From Bradyrhizobium sp. URHD0069 (GTDB lineage: Bacteria > Pseudomonadota > Alphaproteobacteria > Rhizobiales > Xanthobacteraceae): a stretch of 64,000 nucleotides of DNA. Under the pieces are notes generated by a model that saw only the letters and a list, made by a program, of their open reading frames with translations, searched no databases and was not told the origin of the DNA. Made by a program: the position numbers and the translations under genes. The stretch is taken from contig NZ_JNIJ01000026.1 of assembly GCF_000701345.1 (NCBI RefSeq), forward strand, positions 34,373 to 98,372, written 5' to 3'. Positions 44,025 to 53,876 of this stretch are shown here, piece after piece (position 1 is the stretch's first letter; every line of letters begins with the position of its first letter).

Positions 44025-44981
44025 ATGCAGGCCTATCTGGCACGGCGACTTCTGGCGCTTATCCCAGCGCTGTTCTTCGCCAGCCTGATTGTTTTCGTCA
44101 TTGTAAGACTGGTGCCGGGCAACATCATCGACATGATGCTCGCCCAGAACGACGTCGGCGCCGACAAGCTATCGCGTGACCAACTTGTCGGTGCGCTCGG
44201 TCTGGACCGCCCGATGTGGCAGCAATATTTTCACTGGATCGGCGGCATTCTGCTGCACGGCGATTTTGGCCGCTCGCTTTGGCAGAACACCCCGGTGCGG
44301 GAGCTGTTGGGCGCGCGGCTGCCGGTCACGTTCCAGCTCGGCTTCATGGCGCTGATCGTAGCGCTGATCATCGCAATTCCGATCGGGATCTATTCGGCGA
44401 TCCGGCAGGACACCGCCGGCGACTATCTCACCCGCTCGTTCTCGATCCTGATGCTGGCGGTGCCGAGCTTCTGGATGGGCACCATGGTGATGGTGTTCCC
44501 CTCGATCTGGTGGGGCTGGTCGCCGCAGGTGAAATTCGTCGCGTTTACGGAAGATCCACTGCAGAACCTGAAGCAAATGATCCTGCCGGCGGTGATCCTG
44601 GGCACCGCGCTCTCCGCGATAACCATGCGCCTGACGCGCACCATGATGCTGGAGGTGCTGCGGCAGGATTATATCCGCACCGCCTGGGCCAAAGGCCTGT
44701 CTGAAAACCTCGTTGTCGTCAGGCACGCGCTGCGCAACGCGCTGATCCCGGTGGTCACACTGATAGGTCTGCAGGCGCCGATCCTGATCGGTGGCGCCGT
44801 CATCGTCGAGCAGATCTTCGTCATTCCCGGCATGGGGCTGTTGCTGCTCGACGCCATCAGCCAGCGTGACTATCCGATCATCACAGGGGTCAGCCTCGTG
44901 ATCGGCTTTTGCGTAATGCTGATCAATCTCGCCGTCGATCTGAGTTATGGCCTGCTCGATCCCAAGGTGAGATATCGCTGA
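44025..44981 (+). CDS. Peptide/nickel-type ABC transporter permease (DppB-like)
   Basis: This 318-residue inner-membrane permease starts MQAYLARRLLALIPALFFASLIVFVIVRLVPG, the typical DppB N-terminus. It has six predicted helices and the EAA-type loop (VLRQDYIRTAWAKGLSENLVVVRHALRNALIPV) that docks the ATPase. It is the first gene of a five-gene operon and overlaps the next permease by one base (TGATG). Confidence 0.92.
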   Translation: MQAYLARRLLALIPALFFASLIVFVIVRLVPGNIIDMMLAQNDVGADKLSRDQLVGALGLDRPMWQQYFHWIGGILLHGDFGRSLWQNTPVRELLGARLPVTFQLGFMALIVALIIAIPIGIYSAIRQDTAGDYLTRSFSILMLAVPSFWMGTMVMVFPSIWWGWSPQVKFVAFTEDPLQNLKQMILPAVILGTALSAITMRLTRTMMLEVLRQDYIRTAWAKGLSENLVVVRHALRNALIPVVTLIGLQAPILIGGAVIVEQIFVIPGMGLLLLDAISQRDYPIITGVSLVIGFCVMLINLAVDLSYGLLDPKVRYR

Positions 44982-45877
44982 TGACGCTGGCGATCGATAT
45001 CCCCGCTACGTCTGCCCGTACGGAACGCAGCGGCGTCATCCACTTCGTCGTTCGCCTGTTCCGCGAGAAGCCTCTCGGCGCCGCAGGCGGCGTGATCTTC
45101 GTCCTGTTCCTGCTGTGCGGAATCTTCGCGGATGTGCTGGCACCCTATGGCATGAACCAGATCAGCCCACGCAATCGCCTGCTGGCGCCGTCCTGGGCCT
45201 ATCCCTTCGGAACCGACAATCTCGGCCGTGACATGCTCTCGCGCTGCCTCTATGGCGCGCAGATTTCGGTGATCATTGCGTTTGCCGCCGCGTCATTGGC
45301 AACTATCGTCTCCATCGTGATCGGCATCCTGACCGGCTACCTCGGCGGCAAGATCGACCTCGTGACCCAGCGCTTCGTGGATGCCTGGATGAGCTTTCCC
45401 GATCTCATCATCCTGCTGGTGGTGGTTTCCGTTCTGGGTCCCGGCCTGCCGCAGATCATCGGCACACTCGGCCTCCTGCTCGGCATTGCCGGCTCGCGCA
45501 TTATCCGCTCCGCCGTGGTTTCGGTGCGCGAGAACATGTATGTGCACGCCGCGCAGTCGATCGGCGCCTCGACAGGCCGCATTCTGTGGCGGCATATCCT
45601 GCCGAATATCATGCCGCCGATCATTGTGCTGTTCACGACACGCATTGGTACCGTGATCCTCGCTGAATCCAGCCTCTCGTTTCTCGGCCTTGGCGTTCCG
45701 CCCCCGACCCCGACCTGGGGCGGCATGCTGTCGGGCTCCGGCCGCACCTTCATGTTTCAGGGGCCCTGGCTGGCGCTCGCGCCGGGCCTTTGCCTGACTG
45801 TCGTCGTCTACGCCACCAACGTGTTCGGAGACGCGCTGCGCGATCTGCTCGATCCGCGCATGCGCGGATCGAGATAA
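44981..45877 (+). CDS. Peptide/nickel-type ABC transporter permease (DppC-like)
   Basis: This 298-residue permease has a cytoplasmic N-terminus and then VIFVLFLLCGIFADVLAPYGMNQ. The DppC hallmark FGTDNLGRDMLSRCLYGAQISV and the EAA loop (VVSVRENMYVHAAQSIGASTGRILWRHILPNIMPPI) follow. It pairs with the preceding permease, forming the channel. The next gene, the binding protein, starts 48 nt later. Confidence 0.93.
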   Translation: MTLAIDIPATSARTERSGVIHFVVRLFREKPLGAAGGVIFVLFLLCGIFADVLAPYGMNQISPRNRLLAPSWAYPFGTDNLGRDMLSRCLYGAQISVIIAFAAASLATIVSIVIGILTGYLGGKIDLVTQRFVDAWMSFPDLIILLVVVSVLGPGLPQIIGTLGLLLGIAGSRIIRSAVVSVRENMYVHAAQSIGASTGRILWRHILPNIMPPIIVLFTTRIGTVILAESSLSFLGLGVPPPTPTWGGMLSGSGRTFMFQGPWLALAPGLCLTVVVYATNVFGDALRDLLDPRMRGSR

Positions 45878-45924
45878 GTTCGAAAATAAACGTCTTCAAA
45901 AATAGCCTCGGAGGAAGTGAAGTC

Positions 45925-47631
45925 ATGTATCATTCTCGCGCCGCTTTGCGTCTGGCCACCGCGTCAGTCGCCGTCATGCTGTCGCTCGCAGCTCCTGCAT
46001 TCGCCCAATCGGAAGCGCCGCCGAAGGCCGGCGGTACGCTGGAAATCGGCACCGTCTATGTCACGCTCTCGGCACTGTCGTTCGATTCCGCCGACTGGAA
46101 CTGGAAGCATAACCACGATACCGGCTCGGTCTACGAACAGCTCTTCGTCGCGGACCTCTCCAAATCCAAAAGGCTGGGCGGCAAGCATCCGTTCTATGCC
46201 GACGCCTGGCTTCCTTCCGACGCCATCAAGGGCGAACTCGCCGAGACCTGGACCTGGAAGCAAAATCCGCTGCGGCTCGAGATCAACCTCCGCAAGAACG
46301 TGATGTTTCCGGACAAGCCTGGCGTAATGGCGGCACGCGAATTGGTCGCTGACGACGTGGTGTTTGCGTATAACCGTCTCGACAAGAGCCCGAAGAAGAT
46401 CTCCGGCTATTTTGATCACCTCGACAAGGTCGAAGCCACCGACAAGCATACGGTGGTATTCACCTTCAAGAACTACAACGCCGAGTGGGATTATCGCTTC
46501 GGTTATGGCTACTACTCCGCCATCATACCGAAAGAAGTCGCCGACGCCGGCGCCGGCAACTGGAAGAACGTCAACGGCACCGGCCCCTTCCTGCTCGGCG
46601 ATTTCGTCCAGGGAAATTCCAACACCTATGTCAAGAACCCCAATTACTGGGGCACCGAGAAGATCAATGGCGTCGAGACCAAGCTCCCGCTGGTCGACAA
46701 GATCGTCTATCGCACCATAAAGGACGAGGCGACCTACCTCACCGCGCTGCGAACCGGCAAGCTCGACATCCTCGAAAACATCCGCTGGTCGGCGGTCGAC
46801 GAGTTGAAGAAGAGCGCTCCGCAATTGCAATGGTCGAAGTGGCTCTCGATGAATGGCCAGTTCCTGGCCCTGCGCGTCGATACCAAGCCGTTCGACGACG
46901 TTCGCGTCCGGCGCGCCCTCAATCTCGCTGTCAACAAGCAGGAAATCGTCAAGGAATACTACGGCGGCAATGCCGAGATGTTCGCCTACCCGCAGCATCC
47001 TGATTACCTCGGCTATTTCGAGCCGCTCGAGGCGATGCCGGACTCCATCAAAGAACTCTTCACCTACAACCCCGAGAAGGCGAAGAAGCTGCTCGCCGAG
47101 GCCGGCGTGCCGAAGGGCTTTACCTTCAAGGTGCAGGTATGCGCCTGCCAGCCCGATCATATCGACCTGGTACCGCTGCTGGCAGCCTATTTTGAACAGG
47201 TCGGCGTCAAGCTGGACATTCAAACCCTGGAATACGGTGCGTTCCTTTCAGCCATGACCACCAAGACCAATGCGCCGGGCTATCTCATGAACAATGGGCA
47301 TACCAATCCGACCACGACCATCCGCAAGAGCTTTGTCCGTGGCCAGGTCTGGAATCCGTCGCAATGGAACGATCCCGAATACGACAAGAAAATGGACACC
47401 GTCTATCTCGAGCAGGATGAGACCAAGCGCCAGGCCATGCTGAAGGAGATGACGCGCGAGATTCTGGACAAGGCCCCCTATGTGTGGCTCCCGACGCCCT
47501 ACATCTTCACGGCCTGGTGGCCCTGGGTGAAGAATTATGGCGGCGAATTGCGCGCCGGCGCGGTACGTCCGGGACCGATCTACGCCCGGATCTGGGTCGA
47601 TCAGGACCTCAAGAAAAAGCTCGGCCACTGA
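45925..47631 (+). CDS. ABC transporter substrate-binding protein (peptide/nickel family)
   Basis: This 568-residue periplasmic protein has a signal peptide (RLATASVAVMLSLAAPAFAQS). The SBP family 5 core is seen in AETWTWKQNPLRLEINLRKNVMFP, VFAYNRLDKSP, and FDDVRVRRALNLAVNKQEIV. The start at 45925 has CGGAGGAAG. The family binds peptides, opines or nickel complexes. The specificity cannot be read. Confidence 0.93.
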   Translation: MYHSRAALRLATASVAVMLSLAAPAFAQSEAPPKAGGTLEIGTVYVTLSALSFDSADWNWKHNHDTGSVYEQLFVADLSKSKRLGGKHPFYADAWLPSDAIKGELAETWTWKQNPLRLEINLRKNVMFPDKPGVMAARELVADDVVFAYNRLDKSPKKISGYFDHLDKVEATDKHTVVFTFKNYNAEWDYRFGYGYYSAIIPKEVADAGAGNWKNVNGTGPFLLGDFVQGNSNTYVKNPNYWGTEKINGVETKLPLVDKIVYRTIKDEATYLTALRTGKLDILENIRWSAVDELKKSAPQLQWSKWLSMNGQFLALRVDTKPFDDVRVRRALNLAVNKQEIVKEYYGGNAEMFAYPQHPDYLGYFEPLEAMPDSIKELFTYNPEKAKKLLAEAGVPKGFTFKVQVCACQPDHIDLVPLLAAYFEQVGVKLDIQTLEYGAFLSAMTTKTNAPGYLMNNGHTNPTTTIRKSFVRGQVWNPSQWNDPEYDKKMDTVYLEQDETKRQAMLKEMTREILDKAPYVWLPTPYIFTAWWPWVKNYGGELRAGAVRPGPIYARIWVDQDLKKKLGH

Positions 47632-47645
47632 GTGGGCGCGCCGCA

Positions 47646-48617
47646 ATGACGCGACCGCTGCTCGAGGTCAACAACCTGACGACGCGGTTCCGCACCGAGC
47701 GCGGAACCGTGGCCGCGGTCGACGGCGTGTCGTTTCAAGTCGCCCCCGGCGAAACGCTTGCGATCGTCGGCGAGTCCGGATCCGGCAAGAGCGTCACCGC
47801 TTTGTCGGTGCTGCGCCTGATCCCGAACCCGCCGGGCCGAATTGAAAGCGGCGAGATCCTGTTTGACGGTGTCAATCTCGTCAAACTCGACGATCCCGGT
47901 ATTCGCGCCGTACGCGGCAACAAGATCGCCATGATCTTTCAGGAGCCGATGTCGTCACTCAATCCGGCGTTGACCGTCGGCCTCCAGGTGGCGGAGCCGA
48001 TCAACGTGCACCGGGGAACGCCATGGGCGAAAGCCTACGAGGCCGCGACCGAGCTCATCGGTCGCGTCCGCATTGCCGACGCCGCCAGCCGGCTGAATTC
48101 CTATCCGCACCAATATTCCGGCGGCATGCGCCAGCGCGTCATGATCGCGATGGCGCTGGCCTGCGCGCCGCGGCTGATCATCGCCGACGAGCCGACCACC
48201 GCGCTCGACGTCACCGTTCAGGCGCAGATCCTGGATTTGCTCAAGGAAGTCACGCGCGAGACCGGCTCGTCGCTGATCCTGATCACGCATGATCTCGGCG
48301 TCGTCGCCCGCTACGCCGACCGCGTCGCGGTCATGTATGGCGGACGCATCGTCGAGGTCGCACCGGCGCGCGACCTCTACGCCAGGCCGCAGCACCCCTA
48401 TACGCTCGGCCTGATGGCCTCGGTGCCCCGGCTCGATGGCGGCGGCGGCCGACGCCTGATGCCAATCGAGGGCCAGCCGCCCGACCTCGCCAGCCTGCCG
48501 CCCGGCTGCTCGTTCGGCCCGCGCTGCCGGTCGATCATTCCCCAATGCCGGACAGAGCGGCCTGAACTGATCCAAGTGGCCGACCGCCACGCCAAGGCGT
48601 GTTTCGCCAATGTCTGA
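47646..48617 (+). CDS. Peptide/nickel-type ABC transporter ATPase (DppD-like)
   Basis: This 323-residue ATPase has Walker A (GESGSGKSVTAL), signature QYSGGMRQRVMIAMAL, and Walker B (LIIADEPTTALD). The C-terminal oligopeptide-transporter tail has a cysteine-rich motif (PPGCSFGPRCRSIIPQCRTERPEL). It follows the binding protein by 14 nt and overlaps the next ATPase by 8 nt. Confidence 0.94.
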   Translation: MTRPLLEVNNLTTRFRTERGTVAAVDGVSFQVAPGETLAIVGESGSGKSVTALSVLRLIPNPPGRIESGEILFDGVNLVKLDDPGIRAVRGNKIAMIFQEPMSSLNPALTVGLQVAEPINVHRGTPWAKAYEAATELIGRVRIADAASRLNSYPHQYSGGMRQRVMIAMALACAPRLIIADEPTTALDVTVQAQILDLLKEVTRETGSSLILITHDLGVVARYADRVAVMYGGRIVEVAPARDLYARPQHPYTLGLMASVPRLDGGGGRRLMPIEGQPPDLASLPPGCSFGPRCRSIIPQCRTERPELIQVADRHAKACFANV

Positions 48618-49623
48618 CGCCCTGCCCGGCCCCACGCTATCGGATGAGCCGATCCTCCGGGTGGAGGATCTGAAGGTTCATTTCCCGATCACCAAGGGCA
48701 TCGTGATCCAGCGCAAGGTTGCGACCGTCAAAGCGGTCGACGGCGTTTCCTTTACCATCCGGCGCGGCGAAACCTTAGGGCTAGTCGGCGAAAGCGGGTC
48801 GGGCAAGTCGACTACCGGCCTTGCGGTGCTACGCATGCTGACGCCGACCGCAGGCCGGATCGTGTTCGAGGGACAGGATATCGCTCCGCACAGGGGCGCA
48901 GAGTTGCTCGCCGTGCGCCGCCGCATGCAGATGGTCTATCAGGACCCCTATGGCTCGCTGAACCCGCGGATGACCATCCGCAGCATCGTCGGCGAGCCGC
49001 TGGCCGTGCACGGTCTCGATGGCGACAAGAAAGCTACGCGGGAGAAGGTCGCAGCATTGATCGCTTCTGTCGGGCTGTTGCCGGACATGGCAGATCGCTA
49101 TCCGCACGAGTTCTCCGGCGGCCAGCGCCAGCGCATCGGCATCGCGCGGTCGCTTGCACTGGAGCCGAGCCTCTTGATCGCCGACGAGCCGGTTTCCGCG
49201 CTCGACGTCTCGATCCAGGCGCAGGTCATCAACCTATTCATGGATTTGCAGGAGCGTCTCGGACTGACCTACCTGTTCATCGCGCACGACCTAGCCGTGG
49301 TCCGTCACATCTCGACGCGGATCGCCGTGATGTATCTCGGTCGCATCGTGGAGATCGCCGATCGCGACGATCTCTATCGCAATCCGCTGCACCCCTATAC
49401 CGAAGCACTGATGGCGGCCGTACCGGTCGCCGATCCTGAAGTCGAAGCCCGCCGTCCCCGGGCCGTCATCTCGGGCGAAGTGCCGAGCGCGCTGCGGCCG
49501 CCGCCGGGCTGCAGCTTTCACACCCGCTGCCCCCGCGCCATGGCCGTCTGCAAGACCGAGCAGCCGTTCTTGCGCAAGATCAGCCCGGAGCGGGCTGTGG
49601 CGTGTCATCTGCATACGAGCTGA
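48610..49623 (+). CDS. Peptide/nickel-type ABC transporter ATPase (DppF-like)
   Basis: This 337-residue ATPase has Walker A (GESGSGKSTTGLAVL), the Q-loop YQDPYGSLNPRM and signature EFSGGQRQRIGIARSL. Walker B (LLIADEPVSALD) and the terminal PPGCSFHTRCPRAMAVCKTEQP follow. It completes the transporter as heterodimer partner of the preceding ATPase. It overlaps that gene by 8 nt and is the last gene of the operon. Confidence 0.94.
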   Translation: MSDALPGPTLSDEPILRVEDLKVHFPITKGIVIQRKVATVKAVDGVSFTIRRGETLGLVGESGSGKSTTGLAVLRMLTPTAGRIVFEGQDIAPHRGAELLAVRRRMQMVYQDPYGSLNPRMTIRSIVGEPLAVHGLDGDKKATREKVAALIASVGLLPDMADRYPHEFSGGQRQRIGIARSLALEPSLLIADEPVSALDVSIQAQVINLFMDLQERLGLTYLFIAHDLAVVRHISTRIAVMYLGRIVEIADRDDLYRNPLHPYTEALMAAVPVADPEVEARRPRAVISGEVPSALRPPPGCSFHTRCPRAMAVCKTEQPFLRKISPERAVACHLHTS

Positions 49624-49872
49624 ACAATTCGACGATGCGCATGTCGCGAGGGTGGTCAGATCGCTTTGGGCTTGAGGTCCTCACGTCGCGCAGAGCGAGA
49701 CGGATGTTGAGGTGCGAGCGGTTATGGCACCAAACAGTGAGCTTGCACCGGCTTGTCGTCAACCAGCGAACTATAGACATTGTTCAGCGCATAAGCGGTG
49801 GCGAGCAGGCTCGCCGTCGGATAAATCGCTTCTGCCGACGAGCACCCACTCATTGTCCAGTTCGCATTTTGC

Positions 49873-50151
49873 TCAACAGCCGCGGCAAATAGTGAGCTTG
49901 CGATCGACAACGCGGTCCTCGTCGCCGAGCCGCTCGATATCACCGGGACTCTCCGAGGAAATGTCCCTCGCCTGCGGTTGGCGATGGCCAACCGGCGCGG
50001 GCATGGCCAGTCGCAGTTCCCGCGAAGCCGATGAAGCATCGCCTGTGCTCCCAGATATATTTGCTCCATTTGCCAGGCCGACAGTCTCGGCGAGAGCGGT
50101 ACGGCCGATGAGCAAGGCCGCCATGACGAAAGTGCCCAACAACTTGCGCAT
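49873..50151 (-). CDS. Small exported protein of unknown function
   Basis: This 92-residue protein starts at ATG 50151 behind AGGAGA. Its signal peptide is LLGTFVMAALLIGRTALAET. A polar mature part ends DIERLGDEDRVVDRKLTICRGC with a C-terminal Cys pair spaced CRGC. The family is not recognised. It is convergent with the ABC operon (250-nt gap, empty). Confidence 0.55.
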   Translation of the reverse strand: MRKLLGTFVMAALLIGRTALAETVGLANGANISGSTGDASSASRELRLAMPAPVGHRQPQARDISSESPGDIERLGDEDRVVDRKLTICRGC

Positions 50152-50242
50152 GAGTGGGTCTCCTGAGCTGAACTTTTTCCCTCGAGCGGCGCGCGAATGC
50201 GGCCGCCCGCACCTGGTTTTCATGAACCCTGGTTAGCGATTG

Positions 50243-51842
50243 CTATCTGCCAGGGGCGGCCCGCCGCGATCGCCGGTCGTCGGAACGCTGCGCTTGCGAA
50301 ACCGAGGATGCAGCCAGCGAGCGGTGCACCCGATCAGCATTTGTGGCCATCGCCTGCAGCGCCTTCCGATCGATCTTGCTCAGCGCATTGCGAGGCATTG
50401 CATCGAGCTCCATGAGGCGCTCGGGAACCTTGTAAGCCGCTAGTCGTGTCGCGAGATTGTCGATTACTTCGGAGATGACCTTTTTCCCTGCCCCTTTTGC
50501 GAGCTTCACGAAGCCGACGACCCGCTGGCCGAGCACGGCGTCCGGTATGCCGACCACGGCGGCCTCCTCGACCAAAGGATGCGCCGCAACGATCGCCTGT
50601 TCGACTTCTACAGGCGAAATGTTGGTTCCGCCTCGGATGATGATGTCCTTCTTGCGGGCCACGAATATCAATTCGTCAGCTGCGCCGCGCTGCATTAGGT
50701 CGCCGGTATGATACCAGCCCCACTTCATGCTCTCCGCCGTCGATTGCGGATCATTCCAGTAACCTGCGAACAGATTTGGCCCGCGGACCAAGAGCTCACC
50801 GATCTCGCCGTCGCGGACATCGTCGCCGTTCTCGTCAACCAGCCTGACTTGCGCATCCTTGGTGATTCGTGTGACTTGCCCGGGTCGCGGACCGAAAGTA
50901 AGGGTGCCGAAGACTTCGGTTGCAGCCCAGTAATTGTACAGCGGAGCGTCGAAGGCGGAGGTGACCTGCTCCTGCAGATCGATCGGACAGGCATCGCCTC
51001 CTGTCAGGCACAATCGCAATGCCCCCAGGTTGCGCGACCGGGAGCGGTAACTGTCGAGCAAGGCCGCATATTGGGCGGGAAAGCCGACATGCAGGCTGCA
51101 ACGATGTCGCTCGATCGTGTCGAGAACCGTGTCGGCATCGAACCTCTCGAGCAGCACGAATAACGCACCGGTCTGAGCGCAGGACAGAAAAGTCATCAAC
51201 CCGCTCATATGCGCCAATGGCAAAGGCGCGGCGATGATGTCCTCGCTGTTCCATCCCATGGATCAGAAGGTCGGTCGATTCAGCGAGCGTTGCCAGAGTG
51301 TGAACAACGAACTTGGGCTCACCGGTCGTACGGGATGTGGTGATGAGTACCGCCGGCTTGTCCGCAGCCGGCGAGTGCAAGGAAACATCGCTCCTCGCTC
51401 CCTCAAACAGCTGCTCCCATGGCAGGCTTTCATCCCCTTTCTGGCCTGCACCAACAATGACGCGTTTGTACTTCGGCAGGATCGCGGGGTCGACCGACGC
51501 AACGCTGTCGTACAGTCCGGTTTCGCCAATATAGAGCGCAGGATTCAGTCGTTTCAGGAGCGGTGTCAGTTCGGCGAACGTGAACGCGGTTCGCAACGGG
51601 GCCGCAACGGCGCCGATGCGAAAGCAGGCGTAGTAGGCAACGATGAACTCAGGGCGGTTCATCATGTGAAGAGCAACGCGATCGCCCGGCTTCACGCCAC
51701 GTACCACCATCCCATGCGCGAGACTTTCGGATTGGCTGGCGATCTTCTCGCATGTCCATGCCTCGCCATGAAACAGGAATGCTGCATTCTTCGGCCGGGC
51801 TTGTGCCTGGTGTATCAAGACTTGAATTGCCGTTGGTTTCAT
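50243..51842 (-). pseudogene. Acyl-CoA synthetase (AMP-forming) broken by a frameshift
   Basis: The first frame from ATG 51842 gives the N-terminal part (KPTAIQVLIHQAQARPKNAAF to ESTDLLIHG). At about 51256-51262 it shifts to a second frame that continues WNSEDIIAAPLPLAHMSG through the C-terminal domain (YHTGDLMQRGAADELIF, RGGTNISPVEVEQA, and the Lys loop PRNALSKIDRKAL) to 50243. One extra G in a GGG run explains the break. The ATP-binding loop is also altered, TSRTTGEPKF instead of the usual TSGTTGxPKG, so decay rather than sequencing error is favoured. Members activate carboxylic acids as CoA esters. Confidence 0.8.
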
Positions 51843-52168
51843 CGGCTGGTCTCCTTCTGCTGGAGCAGCCAGATTGTGTGGGTTCCGCTACCGCACTGTT
51901 TCAGCCATTCGGGAAAATCGTTGCGTTTGTAAGCCGGCGCATTGCGTTCCCTATGGCGCGCTTCGGCATACGTCGACACTCGGCATGCGGCCGTCGGGCG
52001 GCGAACACGAAATTAGTTACGGCCGTAACAATCCCGCGAACGACCCTGCGAAAACGACGCCAATCACCTAAAAAAGGGTAATTTTACGCGTTCTAACGCG
52101 GCTCGCCGAAACGTGTGCTGCAGCGCGTGATCACGTGTCCTATAGGAGGCGGGGGACGGAGAACTGGA
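51843..52168. other. Divergent intergenic region
   Basis: Between the synthetase pseudogene and the response regulator. No gene or clear repeat is visible. The A/T-rich stretch near 52070-52085 could belong to the regulator promoter. Confidence 0.4.
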
Positions 52169-52978
52169 ATGAATGAACGGGTCACAAGCCCAGCCACCCA
52201 TCCCAACGGCCACGCGTTGGGGTCGCTTGGATCGTCAACGCCGAACAAGAATCCAGACCGCAAACCGTCCAAATGCCTGGTCGTCGAGGACGATATCACC
52301 ATGCGGCACCTGGTGACGAACTATCTCGAAGATCACGACATTCGAACAATCTCTGCCGCGCGGCGGGACGAAGCGGCGAGTCTCCTTGCCCGCCACCAGC
52401 CGGATCTGGTGGTGCTTGACCTGCGGCTCGGGCAAGAGGACGGGCTCGATCTGCTTCGCGAAATCCGTGCGCAGTCCGACGTTCCCGTCATCATCACCAC
52501 GGGTCATCGCCGCGACGAAATCGATCGCGTGGTCGGATTGGAGCTGGGCGCCGACGACTACATCACGAAGCCATTCGGCCTGAGAGAATTGCTGGCCCGT
52601 ATCAGAGCCGTGCTGAGACGTCGGGAAGCCGGGCAAGTTGCAGCGCAACGGGACACCGAGAAAGGTCGTTGGCGCTTCGGCAACTGGCAGCTTGACCGGC
52701 GAACGCGCCGCCTGATCAACTCGTCCGGTGAGCCGGTCGTTCTCACAAAAGGCGAATATGCGCTTTTAACCGCGTTTCTGGATGCTCCGCAGAGACCGCT
52801 CTCCCGCGAAAGTCTTTTGCAGGCGACGCGCGTTCACGAGGATGTCTTCGACCGGAGCATCGACGTGCAGGTGTTGCGGCTGCGTCGCAAGCTGGAGACA
52901 GACCCGAGCGCGCCCTCCATTATCCGAACTGAACGGGGCATCGGTTATGTCTTCACGCTGCCAGTGGAACCATTGTGA
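52169..52978 (+). CDS. OmpR-family response regulator
   Basis: This 269-residue protein has a receiver domain from about residue 35 (CLVVEDDITMRHLVTNYLED) with the phosphoacceptor Asp in VVLDLRLGQEDG. It has the switch Thr in IITTGHRRDE and Lys in YITKPFG. A C-terminal winged helix follows (LTKGEYALLTAFLDAPQRPLSRESLL to IRTERGIGYVF). ATG 52169 has GGAG upstream. The sensor kinase at 54856 lies three genes downstream on the same strand and is its likely partner. Confidence 0.93.
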   Translation: MNERVTSPATHPNGHALGSLGSSTPNKNPDRKPSKCLVVEDDITMRHLVTNYLEDHDIRTISAARRDEAASLLARHQPDLVVLDLRLGQEDGLDLLREIRAQSDVPVIITTGHRRDEIDRVVGLELGADDYITKPFGLRELLARIRAVLRRREAGQVAAQRDTEKGRWRFGNWQLDRRTRRLINSSGEPVVLTKGEYALLTAFLDAPQRPLSRESLLQATRVHEDVFDRSIDVQVLRLRRKLETDPSAPSIIRTERGIGYVFTLPVEPL

Positions 52979-53162
52979 CATCGGTTCGCCGGGCGGCAGT
53001 GGAATCGTGTGACAGCGACGCGCGATTGGAATGGCGCGTTCGGCAGCAACAAAGGCGGCACCGGTTCGCGTTACGGCCGTAGCCTCAATTGCCCGCACCG
53101 GAATGTTCCGGAAACATAGCCCCCTCAGAGTCTCCCAAACCGGAAATCTACGGGAGACACTG

Positions 53163-53876
53163 ATGCTAGCCCTCAAACAAATGCCCTACGACCCATCGAG
53201 CTCGCCTGGTCGGGCACCGTGCCGGCTTGACGGACACGTGGCTGCTCGGGAACGATCGTCCAGTTCTGACAAAGCGCCGCTCTCGTTAAGGCCGCAAGAA
53301 AAGCCCCAGCGCACATTCCTGGCGGCCCCTTCCCGGCTGTTCGCCGAAACGTTCGCACGAATTCCGGTTCATGCCGGAAACATTTTTTTAGACGTCGTGC
53401 TTGCCGTCTTCTCCTGGGTGGTAGCGGAATTCCTCGCTGGCTGCGCGGCCTATGCCGAGGCTTGGCATCCGACCCCGGTGATTATGGAAGGATGTGTTGC
53501 TCGCCGCGCCCCCGTGCCGCCTCCGGCGTCGAGCCGTCCCGGCGCGAGGTCTGACCTGAAGGCTATTTCCAGCAAGGCAACACCGGCTATCGAAGGTGCT
53601 GGACTGCGTCTGGTCGGGCAAGCGCGATCTCTTCCCGCAACGATGTCCTGCCCCGAACATCGGGCGCCGACACAACATACGCCGAGCGCTCGACAGCGCT
53701 GGTACGCCCCGATCAGAGCAGCCGCATCCGTTTTGCTGTCGGCGATCCGCGAACGACAAGCAAGGCACCAGGCCTTGATCGAACTCAGGACCTTCGATGA
53801 CAGAATGTTGCGCGACATGGGCATATCGCGCGGGGAGATTGAATCCATTGGCAGGCGAACAATCTGGCGGGAATGA
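53163..53876 (+). CDS. DUF1127-tailed protein of unknown function
   Basis: This 237-residue protein has a long, proline/arginine-rich N-terminal part. One hydrophobic segment (AGNIFLDVVLAVFSWVVAEFLAGCA) may anchor it to the membrane. The C-terminal DUF1127 motif (ALIELRTFDDRMLRDMGISRGEIES) is the arginine-rich helix known from YjiS-like small proteins. Normal DUF1127 proteins are about 50-75 residues, so this is an unusually long version. The start has GGGAGA. It overlaps the di-haem gene by 4 nt (ATGA). Confidence 0.75.
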   Translation: MLALKQMPYDPSSSPGRAPCRLDGHVAARERSSSSDKAPLSLRPQEKPQRTFLAAPSRLFAETFARIPVHAGNIFLDVVLAVFSWVVAEFLAGCAAYAEAWHPTPVIMEGCVARRAPVPPPASSRPGARSDLKAISSKATPAIEGAGLRLVGQARSLPATMSCPEHRAPTQHTPSARQRWYAPIRAAASVLLSAIRERQARHQALIELRTFDDRMLRDMGISRGEIESIGRRTIWRE

